A stretch of 64,000 bases of DNA. It comes from Diadophis punctatus similis. Its lineage: Eukaryota > Chordata > Lepidosauria > Squamata > Dipsadidae. The stretch spans positions 224,028,434-224,092,433 of the forward strand of contig JALIGW010000001.1 of assembly GCA_023053685.1 (NCBI GenBank), read 5' to 3'. The notes under the pieces are model-generated. The model did not search any database, was not told where the DNA came from, and was given only the letters and a program-made list of their open reading frames with translations. Of this stretch, positions 33,804 to 45,312 are shown piece after piece (position 1 is the stretch's first letter; every line of letters starts with the position of its first letter). A program made the position numbers and the translations under genes.

Positions 33804-33820
33804 TGGTTATGGGCCCAGAG
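33804..33820 (+). promoter_or_regulatory. Primer-binding site of Copia 2
   Basis: TGGTTATGGGCCCAGAG has the initiator-Met-tRNA-like form usual in Copia elements. Confidence 0.75.
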
Positions 33821-33894
33821 AGATATTGAGAGTTAGTGTGAATATTCAGTTTCATACTCAGACAGCTAACTTGTGGTTTACTGTTAAATTAACA

Positions 33895-36154
33895 ATGGCA
33901 CAAGAACAGTCAACTAGCTTATCCCTGATAACCAGGTTAGATGGAACTAACTATGTTTCCTGGTCTATGAAGTGCAGCTTACTTTTGCGTAAAGAAGGAT
34001 TATGGACTGTGGTTAATAATCCACCTGATATAACAGCTTGGGATCCAACAAATGATGAAGATAAGAAGAAAATAGCTGCCTTTAACCGGGATAATGAAAA
34101 GGCTCTTAGTATTATTGGACTGACACTGAGTGATCAGCAACTGGTCCATATTCATGGTGAAGATTCTGCTGCCAAGTGTTGGAGTACCTTAAAGAGACTT
34201 TATGTTCGAGATAGTGTTGGTGCGCACATACACCTTACACGTAAACTGTTCAGAGCACGTTTGTTAAAAGGTGGTGACATGTTAGCTCATTTGGAGTTTA
34301 TGAAGAGAACATTACAAGAGCTACATGAAAAAGAACTGATTTTCTCAGAGTTGCATCAAGTTTATATTATTCTTTCTTCTTTGGATGACTCTTATGATGA
34401 TTATGTGTCTTCACTGGAAGTTTTGACCAGAGATGAACTGACATTGACTGGCATAATAGGAAGACTGTTAGAAGAATCTAGAAGAAGGCAAGATAGAAAA
34501 CAACTGAGAGAGAAACAACCACAGGAAGAACAACGGTCTTCAACTGCCTATATTGTTAGGAAATGTTATTCTTGTGGGGCTAAGGGTCATATAGCCAGAT
34601 TCTGTAAAAAGGGTAAAAAGCAGAATGCTAGTAATATGCAGAGAGCTTATAATGATGTTAGTGTAGCTATATCAAGTACAAATAAAACTGTATGCCATGA
34701 TATCTGGATAATAGACAGTGGGGCATCTCAGTGTATAACTAAAAGTAAAGAGAGATTTGTTAATATGACTAAAAGTAACCAGCATGTATCATTAGCAAAT
34801 GGCTGGAAATTGAGAGTATCTGGAGAAGGTAATGCATATTGTTCATGTATTAATGAAAGTTTACCAATGTTATATGTACCTAACCTTAAAAATAACTTAC
34901 TATCTGTGAGAGAATTGGTAAAAGCAGGGTTTGTGGCAACTTTTCAGGGAGATAAATGTTTAATTGAAAAGCAAGGTAAAAGAGTTACTGCAAGATTGCA
35001 TGATGGCTTATACATTATCCATGATAGTCCATTAAATAAGGCCAATTCAGTTTATGAAAATAGAAAGCCTCATGACGAATGTATTCATTTACTCCATAGA
35101 CGTATGGGACATTTGAATTTCAAAATTTTAAAGAAAACTGTTGAGTTATCTAATGGTATAAAATTAAAACCTTGTGCAAGATATTTAAATTGTAATGCTT
35201 GCAATCAGGAAAAGAGCAAGGTAATTCCTGCAAACAGGTTAAATGGATTTAAAACCAAGGAACCATTAGAGGTTGTATTTGCTGATCTCATTGGCCCTAA
35301 GAAACCCAGTTTAGGTGGAGCCTGTTATATATTGAGCATAGTTGATCATTTTTCTAGATATGGTTTCTGTTATCTGATGAAAACAAAAACAGAAACATAT
35401 CAGCATTTTGTAAACTGGTTAAGGTTTGTTGAACGAAAAATGAATAAGAAACTGGTTAGTTTAGTAACAGATAATGGTACTGAGTTTACCAATAAGAGAT
35501 TTGAAGATATGCTAAAGAGAGCTGGTATTGAACATAAGCATTCTGCTCCTTTTCGGCCACAACATAATGCGCATATTGAACATAGAGGTCAGACGTTACA
35601 GGCTATGTCTAGAACCATGATTTCAGATTCTGGTTTACCAGAGAGGCTCTGGGGTGAAGCTATAATGTGTGCTAACCATGTTTTGAACAATGTAGTGAAT
35701 GCAACAACTGGTGAATTGCCATTTACTCGTTGGTATGGTAGGAAACCAAATCTTAGTTATTTGCATACATTTGGTGCACCAGCATGGGTGCATATTCCCA
35801 CACAAGTAAGGCGAAAAGGACAACATAGAGCACGGAAATTATGTTTTGTAGGGTATGAATCTAATCATAGATCATTTAGATTCTGGGAGCCAGGTACTAC
35901 TAGAGTATATTGTAGTGCAAGTGCTAAATTCCTTGAGCATGTTGGATGGAGTAAACTGGAACAGGAATACAAGGAACAAGATAGTATTGTTGAGGATCCA
36001 TTGTTTCTTGATGATTCTGATAAGAATAGTACTGATGATAGGATAGTGAAAGAATCCTCAATAGAGGAACCATCTATGGATGATGTAGAAGATACTTCGA
36101 TAGGGGAGGAAAAGGAAGAGGAAATTCCAACAACTTGTACTAAATTGCCTAGGA
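33895..36154 (+). pseudogene. Copia 2 gag-pol, first part (open)
   Basis: Start chosen at the ATG (MAQEQSTSLSLITRLDG) soon after the primer-binding site. In order: Gag of UBN2 type (LDGTNYVSWSMKCSLLLRKE), CCHC zinc knuckle at residues 224-237 (CYSCGAKGHIARFC), aspartic protease DSGAS at 274-278, pre-integrase zinc domain (HRRMGHLNF), and integrase core with TDNGTEFTNKRFE, ending in RRKGQHRARKL. About 750 residues are uninterrupted. The frame runs into the hAT MITE at 36155 and gains a foreign tail; the original coding sequence resumes in phase at 36690. Confidence 0.88.
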
Positions 36155-36689
36155 CCGTGGTGGCGAACCTATGGCACGCGTGCCAGAGGTGGCACGCGGA
36201 GCCATAGAAGCCGGCACGCGAGGGTTCCCACCGGCAAACCGGAAGTGCGAAAAAACGCACTTCCTGTTTGCCGGTGTGCTATTTTTTGTACTCCGGAGGG
36301 TTCAGGGAAGCTCCCTGAAGCTCCGGAATGCAAAAAACTACAAAACGGACAAACCGGAAGCGCACGTTTCCGCACTTCCGGTTTGTCCGTTTTGTAGTTT
36401 TTTGCATTCCGGAGCTTCAGGGAGCTTCCCTGAACCCTCCGGAGTGCAAAAAACAGCATACCGGCAAACCGGAAGTGCGTTTTTTCGCACTTCCGGTTTG
36501 CCGGTTTCGTCGTTCCAGGCTCCGGTAAGCCTTTGTGCGGGGTGGGGGTGTGTGCGCATGCGCAGGGGGCAGCATGGGGGGGTGTTGTGCGCATGCGTGA
36601 GGGCGGAGGGAATGGATGTGGGCACGCGAGGGCGCGCGAGCACGCCCCCCCTTTTTGGCACGCGAGCCGAAAAAGGTTCGCCACCACTG
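36155..36689. mobile_element. hAT-type MITE with long hairpin, inside Copia 2
   Basis: Termini CCGTGGTGGCGAACC and GGTTCGCCACCACTG, with an exact 8-bp duplication GCCTAGGA (36147-36154, 36690-36697). The interior at about 36228-36512 is a near-perfect inverted repeat with arms of about 140 bp around a tiny loop (GGACAAACCGGAAG / CTTCCGGTTTGTCC). It has no coding capacity. Removal of the element and one duplication would leave the Copia frame continuous. Confidence 0.92.
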
Positions 36690-37308
36690 GCCTAGGAGGT
36701 CAACTAGGGAGAGACGTCCACCTGATAGATATCAGGCAAGTATTGTATGCCAGATTAATGTGGAACCGTCTAATTATAATGAACTTAAGCTGTATCCAAC
36801 AAAGGAACAGGTAGCTTGGCAGGAAGCTATGAATAAGGAATTAAAATCTTTAAAGGATCTTGAGGTATATGAAGATGCAAAGTTACCACCAGGTGAGCGT
36901 GCAATAGGTTGCAGATGGGTGTATAAATTAAAGACTGGTGTGGATGGCACTGTTACCCATAAAGCAAGATTAGTTGCTCAGGGATTTGCTCAATCAGATA
37001 AGGATTATGATGAGGTATTTGCACCTAGTCTGAGAGCAAATACATTGAGAGGAGCATTAGTTTGGGCAGCGAAAAATAAATGCATAATTAATCATGTAGA
37101 TGTTGAAACTGCATATCTACATGCACCATTACAACATACCATTTATATGAGAAAGCCATTAGGTTTAAAAGATGATGGAAAAAATGATTATTGGAAATTA
37201 AAGAAAAGTCTTTATGGCTTAAAGCAATCAGGTTATGAATGGAATAAATGCATTGTAAAAGAATTAGTTTCCATGGATTTTAAAGCTGGGATAGCTGATC
37301 CTTTTTAA
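36690..37308 (+). pseudogene. Copia 2 reverse transcriptase, N-terminal part
   Basis: Continues the Copia 2 polyprotein in the same phase: the linker PPDRYQAS, then reverse transcriptase with CRWVYKLKTGVDGT, HKARLVAQGFAQ, VDVETAYLHAPL and SLYGLKQSGYEWN. It stops at 37308, before the catalytic YxDD box, because the element is 3'-truncated. Confidence 0.88.
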
Positions 37309-37615
37309 TTAAAGGGAGAAAGATCCTGAGCTTTGCTATGGCCCAGTGAACTTCCAATCTCTTTAAAGACTGTCAGGAGTGGGCTATGCATAAAATAATC
37401 AAGTTTTTAATTTGTTTATTTAAAATTGTTACAGCCTCTAGATCTCAATAGCAATTGCCTCTCTGATCTTGAGCTGCGATAAACACTTCCTGGTGATATC
37501 ATTATCAGGCTCTTTAAGTTTGAGCAGGATTTATTGGTATTGGCCACCCAAAAGGACAACTGCTAATTTTAAATCATCCTCCCATCCCACCTAGCCCAAG
37601 CTATCTCTTCATTCA
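37309..37615. other. Intron DNA, nothing recognised
   Basis: About 300 bases between truncated Copia 2 and an L3-like LINE tail, with no gene or named repeat. Confidence 0.4.
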
Positions 37616-37945
37616 ATTGGAATAGAGCTGAAGGGACCTTGGAGGTCTTCTAGTCCAGCCCCCTGCTCAACCAGGAGAACCTATACCATTTCAGACAAGT
37701 GGCTGTCCAGTCTCTTCTTAAAAACCTCCAGTGATGAAGCACCCACAATTTCTGAAGGCAAGATGTTCCACTGCTTAATTGTTCTCACTGTTAGGAAGTT
37801 TCTCCTTAATTCCAGATTGCTTCTCTCCTTGATTAGTTTCCATCCATTGTTTCTTGCCCTGCCCTTTGGTGCTTTGGAAAATAAGTTGACCCCCTCTTCT
37901 TTATGGCAACCCCTCAAATACTGGAATACTGTTTCACTTCTAAGA
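37616..37945 (-). mobile_element. L3-like CR1 LINE 3' end
   Basis: On the minus strand it encodes NLELRRNFLTVRTIKQWN and ends in GGACTAGAAGACCTCCAAGG. It is homologous to 13168-13763 and severely 5'-truncated. Confidence 0.85.
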
Positions 37946-38197
37946 TAATACTTATCTTCACTTCTAAGGACTGAAAGCCATCTTTAACTTAGCTGCCCAA
38001 AGATATTTATTTATTTATTTTGTTATTCTTATATGCCGCCCAACTCCCGAAGGACTCAGGGTGGCGTACAACAAGGAAAAATACAAGAATAAGCAAAATT
38101 TCATATAATTAAAAACAAATACAAAATTTAAAAAACAGTATAAAAACAACAACATCCATTCAGCAACATACATACTTGGGGGGTAAGCTTGAGTGGA

Positions 38198-41100
38198 TTA
38201 AGCTGTCCCCCCCACCTGCAGGAAGAGCCATGTCTTAACGGCTTTTCGGAAGGCCAGCAGAGTGGGGATGGTTCGGGTCTCTGGGAGGAGTTGGTTCCAG
38301 AGCACGGGGCCGGCCACAGAGAAGGCCCTCCCCCTGGGGCCTGCCAGCCGGCATTGCTTGGCCGACGGGACCTGGAGGAGGCCAACTCTGTGGGCCCTAA
38401 CCGGTCGGAGGGAAGTATGAGGCAGAATGCGGTCCCGAAGATATCCTGGTCCTAAGCCATGAAGGGCTTTAAAGATGGTGATCAACACCTTGAATTGGAC
38501 CCGGAGACCGATGGGCAACCAATGCAACTGGCGGAGTATCGGTGTCACGTGGGTGTATCTTGGCACACCCACCACAGCACGCGCAGCCGCATTTTGCACC
38601 AACTGAAGTCTCCGGATACTCTTCAAGGGTAGCCCCATGTAGAGCGCATTGCAGTAGTCCAAACGCGAGGTGACAAGGGCATGAGTGACCGTGAGTAGAG
38701 CCTCCTTCTCCAAATATGGCCGCAGCTGGTGCACCAGGCGGACCTGTGCAAAGGCCCCCCTAGCCACAGCAGAAAGATGATGGTCTAATTTTAGCTGTGG
38801 ATCTAGGAGGACCCCCAAGTTGCGGGCCTGGTCTGAGGGAGTCAATTTCGCACCCTCGAAGACCAAGGAGGGACAGTTGTCATGGTCCTTAGGAGGCATT
38901 ATCCACAGCCACTCAGTCTTGTCGGGATTAAGTCTGAGTCTGTTCCTCCCCATCCAGATCTTAACGTCGTCCAGGCATCGGCACATTACATCAACTGCCT
39001 CCCTGAAGTCAGACGGGGTGGTGATGTACAGCTGGGTGTCATCAGCGTACTGATGGAAACACACCCCATGTCTGCGAATGATCTCACCCAACGGTTTCAT
39101 GTAGATGTTAAACAGGATGGGCGAGAGAACCGACCCCTGGGGCACCCCACATGATAGGGGCCTGGGGGACGATCTCTGCCCTCCTGCCAACACCGACTGC
39201 ATCCGATCGGCGAGATAAGAGGAGAACCACTGCAAAACAGTGCCTCCCACTCCCAACTCGCCGAGCCGATGCAGAAGGATACCATGGTCGATGGTATCAA
39301 AAGCCGCTGAGAGGTCAAGTAGCACCAGGATGGAGGAGTTCCCCCCATCCCGGGCCCGCCAGAGATCATCCATCAGAGCGACCAAGGCAGTTTCTGTACT
39401 GTAGCCGTGCCTGAAACCCGACTGATAAGGATCTAGATGATCTGTTTCATCCAGGAGCTGCAGAAGCTGAGTCACCACCACCTTCTCCACAACTTTCCCT
39501 AAAAAAGATAAGTTGGAGACTGGACGATAGTTCTTCAAATCGGCTGGATCCAGGGAAGGCTTCTTCAGGAGGGGTCGCACCACCGCAGCTTTTAACGACT
39601 GCGGTACGGATCCCTCCCTCAAAGAAGCGGTGATCACCGCCTGGATCCAGCCGCGTGCCACCTCCCTGCTGGCCGAGACCAGCCAGGAGGGGCACGGGTC
39701 CAATAAACAGGTGGAGGTACCCATCGCTCCTATAGCCCTGTCCACATCCTCGGGAGAAACAGGCCCAAACTCTTCCCATAATGGTGGACTAAGACTCGCC
39801 CCTGTCAACTCTATGGACTCTGCCCTGCCAGAGTCCAGGTTCGACCGAATCTAAGCGACTTTATCCGACAGAAACTCAGCGAATTCCTCAGCTCTGCCTT
39901 GTAAGTGTTCCTCGCTCCCCCCTTTTGCAAGGAGGGAGCGAGTCACCCTAAACAAGGCGGCTGGACGAGAATCTGCGGACGCAATAAGAGCGGAAAGATA
40001 GGATCGTCTTGCCGCCCTTATCGCCACTAAATAAGATCTGATGTAAATTCTTAATAGTGTTCGGTCAGACTCGGGTTTTTTGGCCCTTCAGCGGCGCTCC
40101 AGACGTCTCTTCTGGCGTTTCATCTCCCGGAGCTCCTCGGTAAACCAGGGAGCTTTCCGGGATCCACTGCCACGGAGAGGTCGCTTAGGCGCAATTCGGT
40201 CTAAAGCCCCTGATGCTGCGGTGTTCCAAGCAGCCACCAGGGCGTCAGCCGAATTGTGTACCAGGGTTTCAGGTATTTCCCCAAGTTCCCTCTGGAATCC
40301 TTCCGGCTCCATTAGGCGCCTGGGGCGGAACCACCTAGTCGGTCCCGCCTCCCTGCCGGGGAGGAATGGGGTTGTGAAATCCAGCCTCAGTAGGAAATGA
40401 TCTGACCATGACAGTGGGGTGATGACTATATCCCTTATCTTCAGATCATCTCTCCACTGCCCCGAGAGAAACACTAGGTCAAGCGTGTGACCACCTTCAT
40501 GAGTCGGACCCTGAATTACTTGGGTCAGGTCCATGGTTGTCATGGAATCCATGAACTCCTGAGCTGCCCCAGAGGTTTCGCCAGCAGATGGCAGGTTGAA
40601 GTCCCCCAGCACCATAAGCCTAGGGAACTCAACCGCCAAGCCGGCTACTGCCTCAAGCAGCTCAGGCAGGGCCTTACTTACGTAGCTGGGAGGCAGTTAC
40701 ATTAAGAAAAGGCCCACCTGAACCCCTAAGTCCAACTTCAGAAGGAGCGCCTCACACCCAACAATCTCCGGGGCAGGGATCCTACGAGGATGCAGATTTC
40801 CACGCGTTATAATTGCCACTCCTCCCCCCCTTCCCTGGGGTCGAGAATGATGCTGCACCGAGAAACCAGCTGGGCATATCTCGGAGAGGGCTACTCCCCC
40901 CTCCTGCCCTAGCCAGGTCTCGGTAACACACACCAGGTCTGCCCCCTCCTCTGTGATTAAATCACGTACCAGGGGGGCTTTGTTGATAATTGACCTGGCG
41001 TTAAGCAGCAGCATCCTGAGCCCAGGGCCCTGAGAACCCTGGTTGCCAGGTATCCGGGTTGAGCAAGATGGAACCGGATCAGAGGGGCCGGAACAAGGGA

Positions 41101-41302
41101 TCGCTTGTAAACAGCGAGGTCTTATTCCCCGAGAGCGGCCCTCCCCTCTGCTCCCGCTATATCTGCCTCTTCCCATTATGACCAAGATGTTCCGGCTCTC
41201 ACCCCCATCAGAGACTCCCTCCCCCCCGCTGGTCCCCCTCCCTTCCTGCAGGTCATCCATACCATTCTCACTGATCACTGGACACATATACATCCCTATC
41301 AC
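38198..41302 (-). pseudogene. CR1 ORF2p (endonuclease-reverse transcriptase), three in-frame stops
   Basis: About 1030 codons in a single frame. N-terminal apurinic endonuclease: LLLNARSIINKAPLVRDLI, VCVTETWL, then VLGDFNLPS and SDHFLLRLDF. Reverse transcriptase: VVRPLLKKPSLDPADLKNYR, LLDLSAAFDTIDH, GVPQGSVLSPILFN and the catalytic QYADDTQLYI. The C-terminus is LPPSAKQ-type CR1 (QVPSAKQCRLAG). In-frame stops are at 40697-40699, 40088-40090 and 39851-39853. CR1 ORF2p both nicks the target and copies the RNA. Confidence 0.88.
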
Positions 41303-42700
41303 TCGTCTAATTATATAGTCACACAGTCATACTCATCCATAACCCATCCATCAATAACATTCACAGTGCTTCCGGGGTAAAGAAATGCAGAGTTAGTTAG
41401 TTGTTAATATTAAAATCGACAATCCCATGATTGCGCAGTTCCAATCCTTGTTTCGATGTTACAGTTCCAATCAGGGTTTAAGTCTTTCTTGCCAGAGTCC
41501 CAGAGTCGGGGGGGGATACCAGAATAGAGACCAATGAAGCCTCTCCCTACGCAACCCTATTTGATGTATCCAAAGCTCCCTCCCCCGAACAGTTTTTACT
41601 GGGCTGCTCAACAGCAGTGACTCACATAAACCAATCTGGCAGAGAAAAAAGTATTCCCAGTCTCCCTTCCAGTCCTCCCTGTTCTCCGCTGTTCTAAATA
41701 GCCCAGACTTCAGCACAGTCTGAGTCCCAACTGTACCCGAAGATGTCGTTTCGAGCTGCCCCAGTTCGAAAAAGGCAGAAATCCAGGTCGCATTCAGTCC
41801 TGCCTTGAATAGGGCAGAGATCCAAGCCCCATCCAGAGCCGTCATGTTAAAGTTGGCGGCATCGGACATCCCAGGTCTCGGATCTCGGAGCGGCGTTACT
41901 GGCGGTTGCCAAGATGGCGACGACAACCCCAGCGTCTTTCCTGCATCCACTGAGCGAGTAAAGCTGAAGAGAAAGCGCTCACAGGCAGGAGAGGGTAGAT
42001 GGACCAGTCCGCTGACAGCTGTGCTAGTATTCCACCAAAGCACAAACCATGGGAGGCTCAGGGAAGGAGCAGGAGCAAAAAGCGAGTCTCAGATAGCCAG
42101 TACAACAAGCCACAGGGTCCTCCAGATGGTAGCATTCATCCTTCCACCGCGTAATTGGGGCGAGAGAGGAGCCTAGGTCTCCGCAGCAAGCAAAAACATA
42201 CCCGTCGCGGCAGCCATTCGGCTCCCCAATAACTCCCCACCCTGTGTCCAACCGGGCTCACGGTAAAGAAAGAAGCGGCAGCAGCAATGACTCAGCTCGA
42301 AGTTCGGCGCCTCACCGCTCCGGAGCCTCCAAGAACTGGGCTCACGGTAAAGAAAGAAGCGGCAGCAATGACTCAGCTTGAAGTTCGGCGCCTCGCCGTT
42401 CCGGAGCCTCAACACCTCGGGACCCGAGAGAACCCACTCCTCTCGAGATTCGTTTTTGACAGTCTCACAGAGGAACGAAGCGTACGAAGCGAAAAATGGC
42501 GCCTCTGCTTGAGTTCGGCGTCTCGCAGCTTCAGCGCTTCAGAGCCTCGGAAGCCTCGGAGTAAACGATAATTTCCTTTCGTCTTGTTGTTCCCTAGGGT
42601 CTCCCGTTCCTCCGCATATACAAAGATGGTAAGTTTTAAACAAAACTGCCGCAATTTGATCAAATTTCAAGTTTAGAAAAGCGGAGCTACTCTCCCCTCG
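41303..42700 (-). other. CR1 5' region
   Basis: GC-rich sequence upstream of ORF2. A 190-codon open frame (41471-42043) is present but resembles no CR1 ORF1 that I recognise. A roughly 70-bp tandem duplication lies near 42264-42417 (TTCTTTCTTTACCGTGAGCC repeats on the minus strand), typical of CR1 promoter repeats. Confidence 0.55.
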
Positions 42701-42859
42701 CCCTCCCGTCGTAGCCCCGCCCCCAGAAGGATCATAAGATACTTATGCATGCTCCCAAGTGACATTTTTCTTTTCTCTTATTATATTTGAGACATTAAAT
42801 TATAGAATAGTGGTGACAGGAACTAAATGAAATGTTCAACAGACTTTCAAAATACTTAC

Positions 42860-44543
42860 TCATTTTCTGAAAGAAATGATTCTGTCTTCATATGACGTTG
42901 AATATAACTACAGTTAAAAGATAAATCCTTTAAATTCTGGCAGTGTTGTATACAATAGCTGAGGATCATCAATTCCATATCAGAGTTCCAATCATCATGT
43001 ATTTTAGTGATACCACATAGTGCATTTTTTATAAAATTATCATCTTGTGTCTCATATAAACAACTAAATATTTCTTTTTGCAATTGGAAATTATATATCC
43101 TTTTTTTAAAATGATCTTTCACCCAGTCTAACACGAATTCTTTATTCTTAGGAGAAATTTCCCATCCAAATTTTTTTTTCAACTCTTTCATTTTTCCCCC
43201 TTCATTTAAAAAACCAAAGAGGAAGTGAAATCCTACTGCAAAATCAGTCCCAAAAGATTTATGTCTTTCTAATAATGTCTGCAAATTTTCATTCAGATTT
43301 TGAGAATGCTGCTCATCTCCTTCTTCTAGGACATAAAACAAAGCAGCAAAAAACTCCTGGAAACTTAAATGAATAAAGCTGTAGGTTTGAATACAATCAA
43401 TGTCCTCTTTGAAGATGCTCTGATTCAGAAAAAGGGGGAGGGAGTTTCCCTGATCTAAAATGTGCTTCTTGACTTCTTCTTCCATAAACAATATTTTCTT
43501 TTTCAGGATTCCTTCTGCAGCCAAAGAGCAGAAGCCTTTCACATTTGATTGGACATCCTGTTTGGGTTTTTTATGGTGAAACTTTAACAAACTGGAGAGA
43601 TACAGCATATAGATTGCAGTGAGAGTGTATGGTGTCTTCTGAAGATCCTTGCCTCTCTCCATCTCTTGTTTTATAACTGTACAGATGATCCAGCTCACAA
43701 GGGGAATGACACACATGGTGAAAAGGGTATCATTTTGTTTAACAAATCTGAGAGCTTGAATTGCTTGGTCTTTATTTCCAAAAAAATTGTAGAAATATTC
43801 TTCTCTTTCCTTTGTAGAAAATCCCAGTATCTCAAAATAACCTGGGCGCTCTAGACATTGATGGAGTTTCTCCAAAGCAGTTGGTCTTGTTGTGATTATA
43901 AGAGAGGATTTAGGAAGAAGCTTTTTTTGAAATAAACTGCTCAAAAGAATTCTCACAGGTTCCTTCTTCCAGGGATCAGAGCAAAAGGAATCTTTGGACT
44001 GATCAAAGGAATACAATTCATCAAACCCATCAATTATGAACAGAAGCTTATCTTCATTCTTCAGTATGTTTCGAATGACATTTTTCAATTCGTGACACTT
44101 GAGCCATCCTTCTGAAATTATCTCTGCAATGCTATGCATCTCTGTCTCTGCATGGAGATTCATCTTTCTACAGCAAATATAGAAAATATAATTAAATTTG
44201 TCCTGGTAAAGTTGTTGAGCAGCCCAATCAAACATGATTTTTTTGGCCATTATGGTTTTTCCAATTCCTGCAGCTCCTTGTAGTACAACAACTTGTGGAA
44301 TTAATCCATGTTTATCAGGGTTAAATAATGTTTCAATGCTGGTTGAAGACTCAGCTCTTTTGCTGATCATTTCACGATGTTTCCTTCCTATTGCCAGAAT
44401 TTCATCTTCTCTCTCCTCTTTAGATAGGTGATAATCTAGGATCATTAGCTTTGAGTATCTCTGATTCAAGAGCACATATTCACCTGGAACAGCATTAGGA
44501 TCTTTCATTGTTTCAAATTTTTTTTTAATGTAGTTTCTGTAAT
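42860..44543 (-). CDS. FISNA-NACHT exon of NLRP-like receptor gene
   Basis: The central ATPase exon of a PYD-NACHT-LRR receptor, a cytosolic danger or pathogen sensor that oligomerises on ATP binding. The acceptor TTCCTTTAG precedes 44543 and the donor GTAAGT follows 42860; 1684 bp in one open frame. It starts with a FISNA segment (YRNYIKKKFETMKDP, VLLNQRYSKLMI). Numbered from the Met at 44508, Walker A GAAGIGKT is at 78-85 and Walker B LLFIIDGFDEL at 155-165; sensor-1 ITTRPTAL, winged-helix FIHLSFQEFFAALFYVL and helical domain 2 follow. It enters in phase 1, matching the linker exon, and leaves in phase 2. No stop or frameshift; the key residues are intact. Which NLRP orthologue it is cannot be decided here. 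Confidence 0.95.
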
Positions 44544-44959
44544 CTAAAGGAAGAATGAATTAAATTAGAAGGGTGAAAAATAAGACCTGCACAAGACTCT
44601 CAATTAAATGTTTTGTCTGTGTATCTTTCTCCTTGAAGCCACCCCCATCCACCCTCTGGATTAATGTATTGAGGAAAGTTGTAGAATTTTTTGTTAGTTG
44701 GTTTGTCAGAATTGATGTGAATGGGCAAATGCTTGTTAATAAGTACATTAAATATTTATCATTTTCAAACTCTTTTTATTTCACACATTTCTCAAATGAT
44801 TGCATGAAATACTAACAGGTTATATAAGGTTCTTTCTTTGGACTTTGATAGATGGGTATTTTTAAACATTACCCCCTTGGGATATGGTAAATATTCTCAG
44901 AATGAGTGTAATTCCCAGCATACTTCATATTTAGTGTGGATTGTTTTTTATTGACAGAG

Positions 44960-45020
<61 letters not shown>

Positions 45021-45312
45021 TGGATTTTCCATAATTAAATATGTACTTCAGTAAATTTCCTTGGGGTTCTTCAATTCAAACTATTTCTACATATGCTTCT
45101 CAACATATCTTTAAAAAGATGCAGTTGTTATTAAAATATGAGGTTTTGATTTCCAAAATTCTGAATTATACAAATATGCATATGTTGTGATGATACCAAA
45201 TTTGGAACAATTTCATTCAGCATAAATTCTCTCTCCTAGGCCCTTTTAGAATATATAAATGGAAGAAATTGCCTGTGTTTAGAAAGTATAAAAACAGGGC
45301 AGAATTAGCAGA
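44544..45312 (-). other. Intron with (CA)n microsatellite
   Basis: Intron between the linker and NACHT exons. It holds an (AC)n run at 44964-45018 and otherwise unique-looking AT-rich DNA. Confidence 0.6.
44964..45018. repeat. (AC)n microsatellite
   Basis: About 27 uninterrupted AC units. Confidence 0.95.

Larger units (their letters stand above)
33319..37308 (+). mobile_element. Copia LTR retrotransposon 2, 3'-truncated
   Basis: 5' LTR (33319-33802), primer-binding site, then an open gag-pol frame interrupted only by a hAT MITE (36155-36689). The element ends at 37308 inside reverse transcriptase, where other DNA begins; the 3' half of pol and the 3' LTR are missing. Apart from these two events the coding frame is open, so it is among the younger LTR elements here. 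Confidence 0.88.
38003..42700 (-). mobile_element. Near full-length CR1 LINE
   Basis: A minus-strand CR1 of about 4.7 kb: GC-rich 5' region (41303-42700, left edge approximate), ORF2 (38198-41302), and a short 3' UTR ending in GGCGGCATATAAGAATAAC and (AAAT)n at 38003. Only three in-frame stops are seen in ORF2, with no frameshift. It lies in the intron between the LRR and NACHT exons in the same orientation as the gene. Confidence 0.88.

Noticed and set aside
41471..42043. CR1 ORF1 protein
   Set aside because: 190-codon frame in the CR1 5' region lacks zinc-finger, esterase or coiled-coil features; it may simply be open by composition.
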